From positions 1 to 61,784 of the forward strand of contig NZ_JSZE01000029.1 in the NCBI RefSeq assembly GCF_000802365.1: a stretch of 61,784 bases of DNA, in the 5' to 3' direction. Below, piece by piece: positions 8,795 through 18,515 of this stretch. The stretch's first letter is position 1. Each line of letters begins with the position of its first letter. Source of the stretch: Xanthomonas cannabis pv. cannabis (GTDB lineage: Bacteria; Pseudomonadota; Gammaproteobacteria; Xanthomonadales; Xanthomonadaceae). Under the pieces are notes generated by a model. That model did no database searches, was not told the origin of the DNA, and worked only from the letters and a program-made list of their open reading frames with translations. The position numbers and the translations under genes were made by a program.

Positions 8795-10696
8795 ATGGCA
8801 CGTGACTACAACCGCGCTGAAGTATTGGACATCATCGAACATGAAGCTCAGCAGCGCAGCATTCCGCGCGACGACTTCATGCGGTTCGCATATATCGAAA
8901 CTGGCGGCCAGTTTAATGAACTGGCATCGCGCGGCCCCAATAGCGCCAAGGGTTTATTCCAGTTCGTACCAGAAACGGCTGAGCAATACGGCATCAGGGG
9001 CCGTGAGTTGGATGCGGTCGCTAACACCGATGCCGCTGCACAACTGTATCAGGACAACCGTCGCATCCTGGTAAACCGCCATGGAAGCAACGGCATGCCA
9101 TATCTATCGGGCAAAGAGCAGCCCGATGGAATGGACTTATACATGGCGCACCAGCAGGGTGCGGACGGCTATCGTTCAATCCAGTCGGCTATCGCACGCG
9201 GCGAATTCATCCGTCCCGATACTCGCGCGAAGATCATCAACAATGTCTCCAGAGAAGACTTGAAGGAAGTGACTGGAGTCGAATACGACGCGTTTAAACG
9301 CCTCGCCGACAGGGAAATGGCACAGACGTTCAGGCAATACTGGGATACAAAGTTTGATCGCATTCGCATTCCCGAAAAAGGAATTGAGCCGATTAACGAT
9401 GCACCTTCACGCGCACCGACGCAAGCCCAGGGCACACCCGCACAAGCACAGCAGAAGGGAGCTATCGCACTAAGCGCTGCCTATGATTTGACAGAGAAGT
9501 ACGATCATGTCAAATACGCCATGAGCGGCAAGCATGCAGGTGTGGACGGGAAACACCCGGAACAGGGATATGTTGATTGTTCTGGCTGGGTTGCGACCAT
9601 GCAGAACGCAACCATGAAGGAGATCAACGAAAAGGCTGGGCATACCGTGTTCAGTAAGGGCGATCAATTCAAGCTGGCAATTGACGGCGCGGCGATGATC
9701 GTGGAAAAAGCGCAGGAGCGCTCTGGAGTTCTGATCCAAGGCAAAGACGTCACTGCCCAGAATCTCAAAGAAGGCATGATCATCGGCGAGGACAATGGTC
9801 CGCAGAGTTGGGACAAGGGGCGTTACAAGGGCATCGACCACATCACCATGGTGGTGCGCGACCCCAAGGATGGCGAGCTCAAGATCAGCCAGTCGCGCGG
9901 CGGCGAGGGTGTCGAACTCAGCTCGCTGGATACCTACCTTGAGCGCAAGCACGCCAAGGGCGTCAAACTCTATGCCAGCGACCCGCTCTCCGAGGCGCGC
10001 GAGTTGCTGCAAGACCGTAGCCAGAACAAGCAGCAGTCTCACGCGGCCAACGAGCACAAACTCAGCCAGGCGCATGCTGCCGCTGATGCGCCGGGCGTCT
10101 TGCGCGAACATGCACGTGGCGCAGAAGTGCACACCTTGCAGCAGACACTTCACCAACTCGGCTACAAGGACGCTGGCGGCAACGAACTCAAGGCCGACGG
10201 CGCATACGGGCAGCGGACGAGCGACGCGGTCAAGGCATTCCAGCGTGCGCACGGATTGCAGGACGACGGCGTGGTTGGCCGCGATACGCTCAATGCGCTG
10301 AAGCAGGCAGAAAAAACACCGCTGCTCTCGGAGAAAACCAACCCCGACCACCCGCTATTCAACCAGGCTGTCAGCAAGCTGGAACAACTGGGTCCGAATG
10401 CATTCGCCAACCGGCAGCAGTTGGTGAACGCTGCCGGCCACATGACCTTCGAAGCAAAAGTCAGTGGCCTGCAGCGAATCGACATGGTAGCGCAAAGCAA
10501 GGATGGCAGCGGGCTGTTTGCCGTACAGGGCCAGCCGAGCGACCCGGCGCATCAGCGTATCTACACCGACAAGGCAACCGCTGCGGAACGTCCCCTGGAG
10601 CAAAGCAGCAATGCCGTGCGGCAGGAAGCGCAGTCGCAGACGCAGGCCCAAGATCAGCACGAGCAGCAACGCAACCAGGCGCGCGGCGTAGGCTGA
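8795..10696 (+). CDS. XVIPCD-containing peptidoglycan-hydrolase effector of the antibacterial type IV secretion system
   Basis: The protein has 633 residues with no signal peptide. Domains in order: a lytic-transglycosylase-like region (1-190; FAYIETGG with candidate Glu35, then GLFQFVPETAEQYGI); a cysteine-peptidase-like region (about 222-395; YVDCSGW with Cys262, DHITMVV with His349) resembling NlpC/P60 or CHAP amidases; a PG_binding_1 domain (about 441-502); and an XVIPCD tail (about 515-623) with DHPLFNQA, the SGLFAVQG element and a Gln-rich end. XVIPCD recruits effectors to VirD4 in Xanthomonadaceae. Start 8795 is preferred because GGAGA lies 5 bases upstream; an in-frame ATG is at 8783. 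Two cell-wall-cutting domains on one chain are inferred, not tested. Confidence 0.85.
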   Translation: MARDYNRAEVLDIIEHEAQQRSIPRDDFMRFAYIETGGQFNELASRGPNSAKGLFQFVPETAEQYGIRGRELDAVANTDAAAQLYQDNRRILVNRHGSNGMPYLSGKEQPDGMDLYMAHQQGADGYRSIQSAIARGEFIRPDTRAKIINNVSREDLKEVTGVEYDAFKRLADREMAQTFRQYWDTKFDRIRIPEKGIEPINDAPSRAPTQAQGTPAQAQQKGAIALSAAYDLTEKYDHVKYAMSGKHAGVDGKHPEQGYVDCSGWVATMQNATMKEINEKAGHTVFSKGDQFKLAIDGAAMIVEKAQERSGVLIQGKDVTAQNLKEGMIIGEDNGPQSWDKGRYKGIDHITMVVRDPKDGELKISQSRGGEGVELSSLDTYLERKHAKGVKLYASDPLSEARELLQDRSQNKQQSHAANEHKLSQAHAAADAPGVLREHARGAEVHTLQQTLHQLGYKDAGGNELKADGAYGQRTSDAVKAFQRAHGLQDDGVVGRDTLNALKQAEKTPLLSEKTNPDHPLFNQAVSKLEQLGPNAFANRQQLVNAAGHMTFEAKVSGLQRIDMVAQSKDGSGLFAVQGQPSDPAHQRIYTDKATAAERPLEQSSNAVRQEAQSQTQAQDQHEQQRNQARGVG

Positions 10697-10716
10697 TCGC
10701 TCTGCAATGGAAAGAC

Positions 10717-10752
10717 ACAAGGGGCACTGATCGATGGATCAGTGCCCCTTGT
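10717..10752 (+). terminator. Perfect 16-bp hairpin terminator after the effector gene
   Basis: A perfect inverted repeat, ACAAGGGGCACTGATC and its complement around the loop GATG, begins 20 bases after the effector stop. Only a short T-rich run follows, so it may terminate weakly. It lies between convergent genes and could serve both strands. Confidence 0.7.
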
Positions 10753-10830
10753 GGTTTAGCGATATGTCTACCGTGATTCTTGTCAGAGCACATCGGGTGC
10801 CGGATGTCCGACGTCGACAGATCTGACCGT

Positions 10831-11975
10831 TCAATTGGACGTCGCAACAGCCTCTCGATCGGGGAACCACTGCGGCAACCGCTCGGCGAATTTCGCTGCG
10901 CATTCGTCGCTGTAGGCTTGTGCGGCCTCTTTGACCAATGCGTAATCGTTGGCTTCCCACTGCTCCAGAGAAGCAGTCCGCGGTGTCGGTGTACAGTGCA
11001 TGCTGACCGGGCTCGCCTTGCGCTTGAGAAGGCCGGTGCGCTCTCCGCCGATCGTCACTGCATAGCGCAATTCGTAGGGCGATTTGGTATCGGCCAGGCT
11101 CTGATACACCAGCAGCCAGTCGGACATCAGCACCTGCAATGGAAACGGATCCACCGGCAGCGCAGTCGGATGCCCGGTGAAATAGGTCTTCAAGTGCGCG
11201 TTGACCGCATCGCGCTGCAATTGATAACCCGGATTACCTACCCCTTCCATCTTCTCGCCTTTCAACTGCCCCTTGTTGAAGGCCGAGACCACGCCCCCAC
11301 GCGCAAACAAGCTGGTGGCGATCTGCAATCCCACCACCGCCCCGGTATGCCCGCGACGAACCACGCGCAACATTTCATCGCCATTGGAAGCCCGTTGGAG
11401 CCTACGCGCATGCTGGCATGCAACGGCAGCTGCAAGGCCCAGTCAGCCGATGCTGCAATGACAACATCTGCATCGGCTTGCGTTTGTGACGATGGCTGCC
11501 CTTCGGCTGCCGCAAGCGCAATCGTCCCCGCCTCAGCTGCCGCCGCATAGGCCGTTGCCGCAGAGAAGTCACCGCCTGCAAACGCAGGCCCCACTGCTGT
11601 GGCTTCGGTCACGCGCGTCGGCGTACAAAACGTCCCAGCCGCACGCATCTGCGCTTCATGAAAGCCGATACCGTTGATCTGGTGCACCACGGCATCCTTG
11701 CCGTACTGCTCCACCAGCTTGCCGATCACTGCATCAGATGGCGTTTGCTGTGCGCAGACCTTGGCGGCAGCGAGACGCGACCACGCAAATTGCAGCGCAG
11801 GGTCCCAACCCATCGCATCTTCGCCTACGAACCCGTGGTCGTAGTGATACGCATAAATGGCCGGGTCGATTTCCTGCAACGTCATTCCACCCTGACCCGC
11901 ATAGCCAAGCGGCAGATCTTGCGCAACGGCAAGCCCAGGCAGTGCCAACAGCACCGCCGCGATACACGTCTTCAT
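10831..11975 (-). pseudogene. Frameshifted gene for an exported protein of unknown family
   Basis: Two overlapping frames make up one interrupted gene. The first begins at ATG 11975 (AGGGA upstream), with signal peptide MKTCIAAVLLALPGLAVAQ, and continues to about base 11390. The second frame then carries the coding signal (SNGDEMLRVVRRGHTGAVVG and onward) to the stop at 10831. At the junction (11384-11402) TTGGAAGCC and TTGGAGCC lie side by side. Removing 11 bases restores one frame of 377 residues, so an 11-base near-duplication is the likely lesion. The intact first frame would stop at 11262 with an unrelated tail. The family is not recognised. Programmed shifting or a sequencing error cannot be excluded. 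Confidence 0.65.
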
Positions 11976-12209
11976 GGATCCCTGTCCCTGTGGATGACTG
12001 CGGCGCGCTGCATGTCCCCCATGCAGCGCGACCGATGCACCAACGCTTGCACGCGATGGCCTCCAACACTGCAGGGTTCGGATCGACAGGTAATGGCACA
12101 ACGCACCCGCAGATCGTCCTGCAGGGATAGTGTGCCCGCACACGGCAGCCATCGCAGTCGGGGCGGTCCCGACGCCGATGTGGGGACCGTCCCTGCGCAC
12201 GTTCACTGG

Positions 12210-12683
12210 TTACGCATGCAAGATCCCGCCAGCGCTCGGTTGCCAGTCGTGTGGAGTGCGCAATGCAGCGAGTGTGCGCACCAGCTCGCGATAGCTGCCG
12301 GCCAGTTGTGCAAACAGACCTGCATCGCTGTAGCGGGTGTCGGCTACTTCGGAATACGCACCGCGCCCCAGGTCGATGAAGTAGTCCACGCTCAGCCGAC
12401 GGCGCTGCGCCACGCCCGGGAACAGGCCCGCAATGAGCAGGCAACCGTCGCCGACGTCGCGCAATGCATCGGCCCGTACGCTGCCGACCTGATCCTGCGC
12501 ATGCAACCATGCCAGTGCCTGCGTGCGCGACAGCAGATGCGCATCGCGCTGGAAACGCAACAACACAAACACCAGATAATGCTCACGCGACTCGTCCAGC
12601 GGACGTGCGATCCGCTGCCCCGCCTCGCGCACCAACGCCTGCCACAATTCCGCTGGCGCCCCCTGTTTGAAAGACTCGTGCAT
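12210..12683 (-). CDS. Conserved hypothetical protein, 157 residues
   Basis: The protein has 157 residues, no signal peptide and no membrane segment, and appears largely helical (MHESFKQGAPAELWQALVRE at the start). The ribosome site AGGAGG before ATG 12683 is strong, which supports a real gene. It lies upstream of the frameshifted exported-protein gene on the same strand, 234 bases apart, so the two could share a transcript. I do not recognise the family. A role linked to the neighbouring effector locus is possible, but nothing in the sequence shows it. Confidence 0.65.
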   Translation of the reverse strand: MHESFKQGAPAELWQALVREAGQRIARPLDESREHYLVFVLLRFQRDAHLLSRTQALAWLHAQDQVGSVRADALRDVGDGCLLIAGLFPGVAQRRRLSVDYFIDLGRGAYSEVADTRYSDAGLFAQLAGSYRELVRTLAALRTPHDWQPSAGGILHA

Positions 12684-13072
12684 ACGTCCTCCTGCGTGGT
12701 GTGACCCTCGCAAGAGGCTTATGCATAACCTGGGCCAAAGCGTTGGCAGCCTTGGAGCGCGGCTGCTAAGCGGCGCAACACGCAGCTGCCTTGACGAGGG
12801 CCCATCGCTTGGCTGCCCTAGGACGACGATCGCTACTCCCTTGAGCAGAAGCAGCGAGGCAGCCACGCAGCCTGGCTGCTCACCGCCGTTGCACGAGGGC
12901 TGCGGGCTCACGCTTCGGTGCAGTGGCTCGATGCGGATATGGCACGCAGGTCGTCGGCCAGAGGCCGGCACCGGCAGCGCGCAAGCATTGCATTCGGGCG
13001 GCATAGTCTCAGCCGAAACAACGCACTAGCCGCGCCTGCCCCAAGGCGGGCACGGTCGTCCCGTTCGCGCGC
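12684..13072. other. Intergenic region between the hypothetical gene and glmS
   Basis: This stretch of 389 bases has no ORF with a credible ribosome site or protein-like composition. A short imperfect GC hairpin (GCCTGCC CCAA GGCGGGC, near 13037-13055) just after the glmS stop on the minus strand could help end glmS transcription, but it lacks a T tract. It must also hold the promoter for the gene starting at 12683; no convincing -10/-35 pair was identified. Confidence 0.4.
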
Positions 13073-14902
13073 TTACTCCACCGTCACCGATTTGGCCAGA
13101 TTGCGCGGCTTGTCTACATCGGTGCCGCGTGCCAGGGCGGTGTGATACGCCAGCAGCTGCACCGGGATGGTGTGGATCACCGGCGACAGCACGCCGGCGT
13201 GGCGCGGCGTGCGGATGACATGCACGCCTTCGGACTCGCTGAAGTGGCTGTCCTGGTCGGCGAACACGAATAGCTCACCGCCACGTGCACGCACCTCCTG
13301 CATGTTGGATTTGACCTTCTCCAGCAGACGGTCGTTCGGTGCGATCACCACCACCGGCATCGCCGCGTCCACCAGTGCCAACGGGCCGTGCTTCAACTCG
13401 CCAGCCGGATACGCTTCGGCATGGATATAGGAGATTTCCTTGAGCTTGAGCGCGCCTTCCAGCGCGATCGGGTAATGCAGGCCGCGACCGAGAAACAGCG
13501 CATTTTCCTTCGGCGAAAAACGCTCGGCCCAGGCCATGATCTGCGGCTCCAGATTCAAGGCGTGCTGCACGCTGCCCGGCAGGAAACGCAGCTGCTCCAG
13601 ATAATCGGCTTCTTCGGCCTCGCTGATGCGGCCCTGCAGCTTGCCCAGCACCATGGTGAGCTGGAACAGCACCGCCAGCTGCGTGGTGAACGCCTTGGTC
13701 GAGGCCACGCCGATCTCGGCGCCGGCGCGCGTATAGCAGACCAGTTCGCTGGCGCGCGGGATGGCGCTTTCGGGCACGTTGCAGATCGACAACGTATGCA
13801 GATGCCCCAGCGATTTGGCGTATTTCAGCGCTTCCATCGTGTCTAGCGTTTCGCCGGACTGCGAGATGGTGACGATCAGGTGCTTGGGGTTGGCATACGC
13901 GGCGCGGTAGCGGTATTCGCTGGCGATTTCCACGCTGCACGGCAGGCCGGCGATGGCTTCGATCCAGTAACGCGCAGTCATGCCGGCGTAGTAACTGGTG
14001 CCGCAGGCCAGGATCTGCACGCCTTCGATGTCACGCAGCACCGCTTCCGCGTTGGCGCCGAACAGCGATGCCGGAAAGCCCTTGGCATCGATGGCCGCTT
14101 CGATGGTGTCGGCCAGCGCACGCGGCTGCTCGTGGATTTCCTTCTGCATGAAATGCCGGAACGGCCCCAGCTCCAGCGACGCCAACGAGACATCCGACAG
14201 GTGCAGCGGGCGCTCGACCGGGGCGTCGTTGCCATCGAAGATGCGCACGCCATCGCGACGCAGTTCGGCGGTGTCGCCCTCTTCCAGGAAGATCACCTGG
14301 CGGGTGGCCTGCACGATGGCCGACACATCGGAGGCGACGAAGTTCTCGCCCTCGCCCACCCCGATCAGCAACGGGCAGCCCATGCGCGCGCAGACAAACC
14401 GTTCCGGCTCGGCCTGGCTCATCACCGCCAGCGCGTAGGCACCGGTGAGCTCCTTGACGGTGCGCTGCAGCGCGGTCAGCAGGTCGCCCGCGCTGCCCAG
14501 ATGGTGATGGATCAGGTGCGCGATGACCTCGGTGTCGGTCTGCGACTCGAAGGTGTAGCCCAGCGCGCGCAGTTTTTCGCGCTGCGCTTCGTGGTTTTCG
14601 ATGATGCCGTTGTGCACCAGCGCCACGCCGGCGCTGATATGCGGGTGCGCATTGGCTTCGGTGACACCGCCATGCGTGGCCCAGCGGGTGTGGCCGATGC
14701 CCAACGTGGCGCCGAACTGTTCGGCCTGCGCGGCCTGGGCCATTTCGGCCACGCGCCCGGTGCGTCGCACCCGGCGCACCTGGTCGCCATCGAGCACCGC
14801 GATGCCGGAGGAATCGTAGCCGCGGTATTCCAGCCGCTTGAGTCCTTCGATCAGGACCGGGACCACATCGCGCCCGGCGATCGCTCCGACAATGCCGCAC
14901 AT
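13073..14902 (-). CDS. glmS: Glutamine-fructose-6-phosphate aminotransferase (isomerizing)
   Basis: GlmS makes glucosamine-6-phosphate from fructose-6-phosphate and glutamine, the first committed step to UDP-GlcNAc for peptidoglycan and LPS. The protein has 609 residues, the normal length. It starts [10 protein letters not shown], so Cys2 becomes the N-terminal nucleophile of the glutaminase domain (1-240). Two SIS sugar-isomerase domains follow (about 290-600), with CGTSYYAG and SQSGETLDT visible, and the C-terminus ends in [11 protein letters not shown] as in all GlmS. The 5' side shows no sign of a glmS ribozyme. It is divergent from the exporter operon, whose operator-like palindromes lie 64-116 bases before its start. 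Confidence 0.98.
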   Translation of the reverse strand: MCGIVGAIAGRDVVPVLIEGLKRLEYRGYDSSGIAVLDGDQVRRVRRTGRVAEMAQAAQAEQFGATLGIGHTRWATHGGVTEANAHPHISAGVALVHNGIIENHEAQREKLRALGYTFESQTDTEVIAHLIHHHLGSAGDLLTALQRTVKELTGAYALAVMSQAEPERFVCARMGCPLLIGVGEGENFVASDVSAIVQATRQVIFLEEGDTAELRRDGVRIFDGNDAPVERPLHLSDVSLASLELGPFRHFMQKEIHEQPRALADTIEAAIDAKGFPASLFGANAEAVLRDIEGVQILACGTSYYAGMTARYWIEAIAGLPCSVEIASEYRYRAAYANPKHLIVTISQSGETLDTMEALKYAKSLGHLHTLSICNVPESAIPRASELVCYTRAGAEIGVASTKAFTTQLAVLFQLTMVLGKLQGRISEAEEADYLEQLRFLPGSVQHALNLEPQIMAWAERFSPKENALFLGRGLHYPIALEGALKLKEISYIHAEAYPAGELKHGPLALVDAAMPVVVIAPNDRLLEKVKSNMQEVRARGGELFVFADQDSHFSESEGVHVIRTPRHAGVLSPVIHTIPVQLLAYHTALARGTDVDKPRNLAKSVTVE

Positions 14903-14965
14903 AGGGACAGCTCTTTAGGAAGAAGACCGGCATTTTAGCGTGTCCGCTCTTGTCCACTGCATGAC

Positions 14966-15018
14966 CGTCCCCGGACAGCGTGTCCGCGCAGGTGTCCGCG
15001 GACACTGCGGACACCTGC
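14966..15018. promoter_or_regulatory. Palindromic upstream activator sites (TGTCC-N2-GGACA) in the glmS/exporter intergenic region
   Basis: Site 1 (14966-14977) reads GTCC-CC-GGACA. Site 2 (14993-15004) is the perfect palindrome TGTCCGCGGACA. Around site 2 lies a larger perfect inverted repeat, GCAGGTGTCCGC with 7 bases between its arms (14988-15018), and extra half-sites TGTCC and GGACA flank it. Site 2 is centred about 63 bases upstream of the -24 element, a usual distance for NtrC-type enhancer sites. The NtrC-type regulator encoded in the same operon is the natural candidate to bind here. Confidence 0.65.
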
Positions 15019-15058
15019 ACTGCGGCTCTAAAGTGCAATCATTTCAGCCACTTGCCAG

Positions 15059-15075
15059 TTGGCACGCGTCCTGCT
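15059..15075 (+). promoter_or_regulatory. Sigma-54 (-24/-12) promoter of the exporter operon
   Basis: TTGGCACGCGTCCTGCT matches the RpoN consensus (TTGGCACG, 4 bases, TTGCW) with exactly 10 bases between the GG at 15061-15062 and the GC at 15073-15074. The predicted transcript would begin near 15086, about 22 bases before the first gene of the operon. Confidence 0.75.
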
Positions 15076-15107
15076 TTGTCACCGTGACGCCACCGAGCCC
15101 GCCGACC

Positions 15108-16379
15108 ATGATTCGTGACACCTCTGCCCAGGACCAGGTTCTCCGCACCCCCACCCGGGGCACGCCGTGGCGCCGCTGGCTATGGCCCGGCATCGCGGCG
15201 GTCGCCGTGTTGGCCGGTATTGGCTGGGCGGTCACTGCATGGAGCGCCGGCAGCCGCTCGTTCGACGCCAGCCGGGTGCGCATCGCCACGGTCAGCCAGG
15301 GCGACCTGGTACGCGACATCGCCGCCGACGGCCGCGTGATCGCTGCCAACAGCCCCGTGCTGTACGCCATCTCCGCCGGCACGGTAACGCTGAGCGTGGT
15401 GGCCGGCGATGTGGTCAAGCAGGGCCAGGAGCTGGCGCGCATCGACAGCCCGGAGCTGCGCAGCAAGCTGGCGCAGGAGCAGGCCACGCTGGCCGGCCTG
15501 GAGGCCGAATCCAGCCGCGCCGCCCTGGATGCCACGCTTGCCCGCGCCAACGCCAGCAAGCTCACCGACCAGGCCCGGATCGACAAGCAGGCCGCCGCAC
15601 GCGACCTGGAGCGCTACCAGCGTGGCTACGATGGCGGTGCGGTGCCGCAGGTGGAGCTGGCCAAGGCGCAGGACACCCTGAAGAAGACCGACATCGACCT
15701 GCAGCACGCCCAGCGCGATGCCGCGTTGAAGAGCCAGGGCGCAGATCTGGATTCGCGCAACAAGCGCCTGCTGGCCGACCGCCAACGCGCGGTGGTGGCC
15801 GAGGTGCAGCGCCAGGTGGACGCACTCACGCTGCGCTCGCCCTTCGATGGCCAGGTCGGCCAGGTGCAGGCCGTGCAGCACACCCAGGTCGCCGCGAACG
15901 CACCGATCCTGGGCGTGGTGGACCTGTCCAAGTTCGAAGTCGAGATCAAGGTGCCGGAAAGTTTCGCGCGCGATCTCGCGATCGGCATGCCAGCCCAGCT
16001 CACCAGCGGCAGCGGCGAACCGTTCCCCGGCGCCATCTCGGCGGTGTCGCCGGAAGTGGTCAACGGCGAAGTCACTGCGCGCATCCGCTTCACCGACAAG
16101 CAGCCGCCGGGCCTGCGCCAGAGCCAGCGCATGAGCGCACGCGTGGTGATGGACACGCGCCGCAACGTGCTCAAGGTCGAGCGCGGCCCCTTCGTCGAAC
16201 AATCCGGCGGCAGCTACGCCTACGTGATGGATGGCAACACCGCAGTGCGCCGCCCGGTGCGCATGGGCGTCAGCAGTCTGGGCGAAGTGCAGGTGCTGTC
16301 CGGGCTGCAGGCCGGCGACCGCGTGGTGGTGTCCGGCGCAGACAACTTCGGCGATGCGCCGCGCGTCACCGTCCACTGA
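15108..16379 (+). CDS. Efflux RND/ABC periplasmic adaptor (membrane fusion protein, HlyD/MacA-like)
   Basis: The adaptor has 423 residues. One N-terminal membrane segment (about 25-45, WLWPGIAAVAVLAGIGWAV) anchors the protein. A lipoyl-like half motif, a coiled-coil hairpin (about 120-235, Ala/Gln/Arg/Lys-rich) and beta-barrel domains follow, as in MacA and other membrane fusion proteins. It would link the inner-membrane ABC permeases to an outer-membrane channel; no TolC-like gene is in this locus. Start 15108 is chosen because the frame upstream contains the promoter. It is the first gene of an operon of at least five structural genes and probably also the two regulator genes. Confidence 0.9.
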   Translation: MIRDTSAQDQVLRTPTRGTPWRRWLWPGIAAVAVLAGIGWAVTAWSAGSRSFDASRVRIATVSQGDLVRDIAADGRVIAANSPVLYAISAGTVTLSVVAGDVVKQGQELARIDSPELRSKLAQEQATLAGLEAESSRAALDATLARANASKLTDQARIDKQAAARDLERYQRGYDGGAVPQVELAKAQDTLKKTDIDLQHAQRDAALKSQGADLDSRNKRLLADRQRAVVAEVQRQVDALTLRSPFDGQVGQVQAVQHTQVAANAPILGVVDLSKFEVEIKVPESFARDLAIGMPAQLTSGSGEPFPGAISAVSPEVVNGEVTARIRFTDKQPPGLRQSQRMSARVVMDTRRNVLKVERGPFVEQSGGSYAYVMDGNTAVRRPVRMGVSSLGEVQVLSGLQAGDRVVVSGADNFGDAPRVTVH

Positions 16380-16427
16380 TTCAGTCATTCCACCTCGTCG
16401 CACTCTCTCTTCGCAAAGGAATCGGCA

Positions 16428-17147
<720 letters not shown>

Positions 17148-17158
17148 GGAGCCCACCC

Positions 17159-18460
17159 ATGTTCGGCTATTACTTCAATCTTGCGGTACGCAGCTTCCGC
17201 CGCAACAAGGTGCTGACCGCACTGATGGTGCTGGCCATCGCGCTGGGTATCGGCGCCAGCATGACCACGCTGACGGTGTTCCATGTGTTGTCGGGCGACC
17301 CGATTCCGCAAAAGAGCGATCGGTTGTTCTATGTGCAGGTGGATGCGGAACCGAAGTCCGGCTATCAGCCGGGAGACGAGCCCGATTACCAGTCCACCCG
17401 CTTCGACGCCGAGGCGCTGCTGCGTGAGAAGCGCGCCATGCGTCAGGCGATGATGTCAGGCGGAAGTGTCGCGATCGAGCCACAGCGCAGTGGATTGAGT
17501 CCTTTCAAGCTAAACGCTCGTTTCACTTCGGCCGATTTCTTTGCGATGTTCGACGTGCCCTTGCTCTACGGCCAAGCGTGGTCCGGCACAAGCGACGAGC
17601 GGCACGAACGTGTCGCGGTGATCAGCAAGTCGCTGAACGAAAAGCTGTTCGACGGTGGCAACAGCGTCGGGCGCGAAGTGCGCGTGGACAAGAACACCTT
17701 CCGTATCGTCGGCGTCCTGGATACCTGGAAGATCGACCCGCGCTTCTACGACATCACAGACACCTACGGCTCGAACGAACAGCTGTATGTGCCGTTCAGT
17801 ACGGCGATGGATCTGAAATTGGCCCACGCCGGCGGGACCAACTGCTCCGGCAAGGTCGAGGCAGGCGACACCACCGCGCTGAATGCGCCCTGCACCTGGG
17901 TGCAGTACTGGGTGGAGCTGGAAAATGCCAAGCAAGCGGGCAGCTACAAGGCCTACCTCGAAAACTATTCCGATCAACAACGTGCCGCCGGGCGCTTTAC
18001 CCGGCCCAACAATGTGCGCCTGCGCAACGTGATGCAGTGGCTGGACTACAACAAGGTGGTTCCCAGCGACGTCCGTCTGCAGTTGTGGCTGGCCATGGGC
18101 TTTCTGCTGGTGTGCCTGCTCAACACGGTCGGCCTGTTGCTGGCGAAATTCCTGCGCCGCAGCGGAGAGATTGGCGTGCGGCGTGCGCTTGGCGCGTCGC
18201 GCGGCGCAATCTTTGCGCAGTGCCTGGTGGAGGCAGGGACCATCGGCCTGGCCGGCGGCATCGGCGGACTTGGGCTGGCGTGGCTGGGGCTGTGGGCCGT
18301 GCGTCAGCAACCGGTGGATTACGCCGCACTGGCGCACCTGGATATCACAATGCTGCTGCTGACATTCGCCATTGCGATCGCCGCGAGCCTGCTCGCCGGC
18401 ATCCTGCCGTCCTGGCGCGCCATCCAGGTCGCACCGGCACTGCAGTTGAAGTCGTCCTGA
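17159..18460 (+). CDS. ABC transporter permease, MacB/FtsX type
   Basis: The permease has 433 residues. One membrane helix near the N-terminus (LTALMVLAIALGIGASMTTL) is followed by a large periplasmic MacB-PCD region (about 45-290). Three C-terminal helices form the FtsX domain, including LAMGFLLVCLLNTVGLLLA. RRSGEIGVRRALGASR after the second helix is the conserved coupling motif contacting the ATPase. GAGGAG lies just before ATG 17159. The second permease follows after 55 bases, so the exporter is probably a heterodimer of the two. Confidence 0.92.
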   Translation: MFGYYFNLAVRSFRRNKVLTALMVLAIALGIGASMTTLTVFHVLSGDPIPQKSDRLFYVQVDAEPKSGYQPGDEPDYQSTRFDAEALLREKRAMRQAMMSGGSVAIEPQRSGLSPFKLNARFTSADFFAMFDVPLLYGQAWSGTSDERHERVAVISKSLNEKLFDGGNSVGREVRVDKNTFRIVGVLDTWKIDPRFYDITDTYGSNEQLYVPFSTAMDLKLAHAGGTNCSGKVEAGDTTALNAPCTWVQYWVELENAKQAGSYKAYLENYSDQQRAAGRFTRPNNVRLRNVMQWLDYNKVVPSDVRLQLWLAMGFLLVCLLNTVGLLLAKFLRRSGEIGVRRALGASRGAIFAQCLVEAGTIGLAGGIGGLGLAWLGLWAVRQQPVDYAALAHLDITMLLLTFAIAIAASLLAGILPSWRAIQVAPALQLKSS

Positions 18461-18515
18461 ACCTCCTGCCCGCCGCATCGCGGCGAGCCACGCTTTCTAT
18501 CTTCAAGGTCAGCCC

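Noticed and set aside
14903-15107. A glmS ribozyme or GlcN6P riboswitch before glmS
   Set aside because: No ribozyme-like structure is visible on the minus strand upstream of the start, and this type is found in Gram-positive bacteria.
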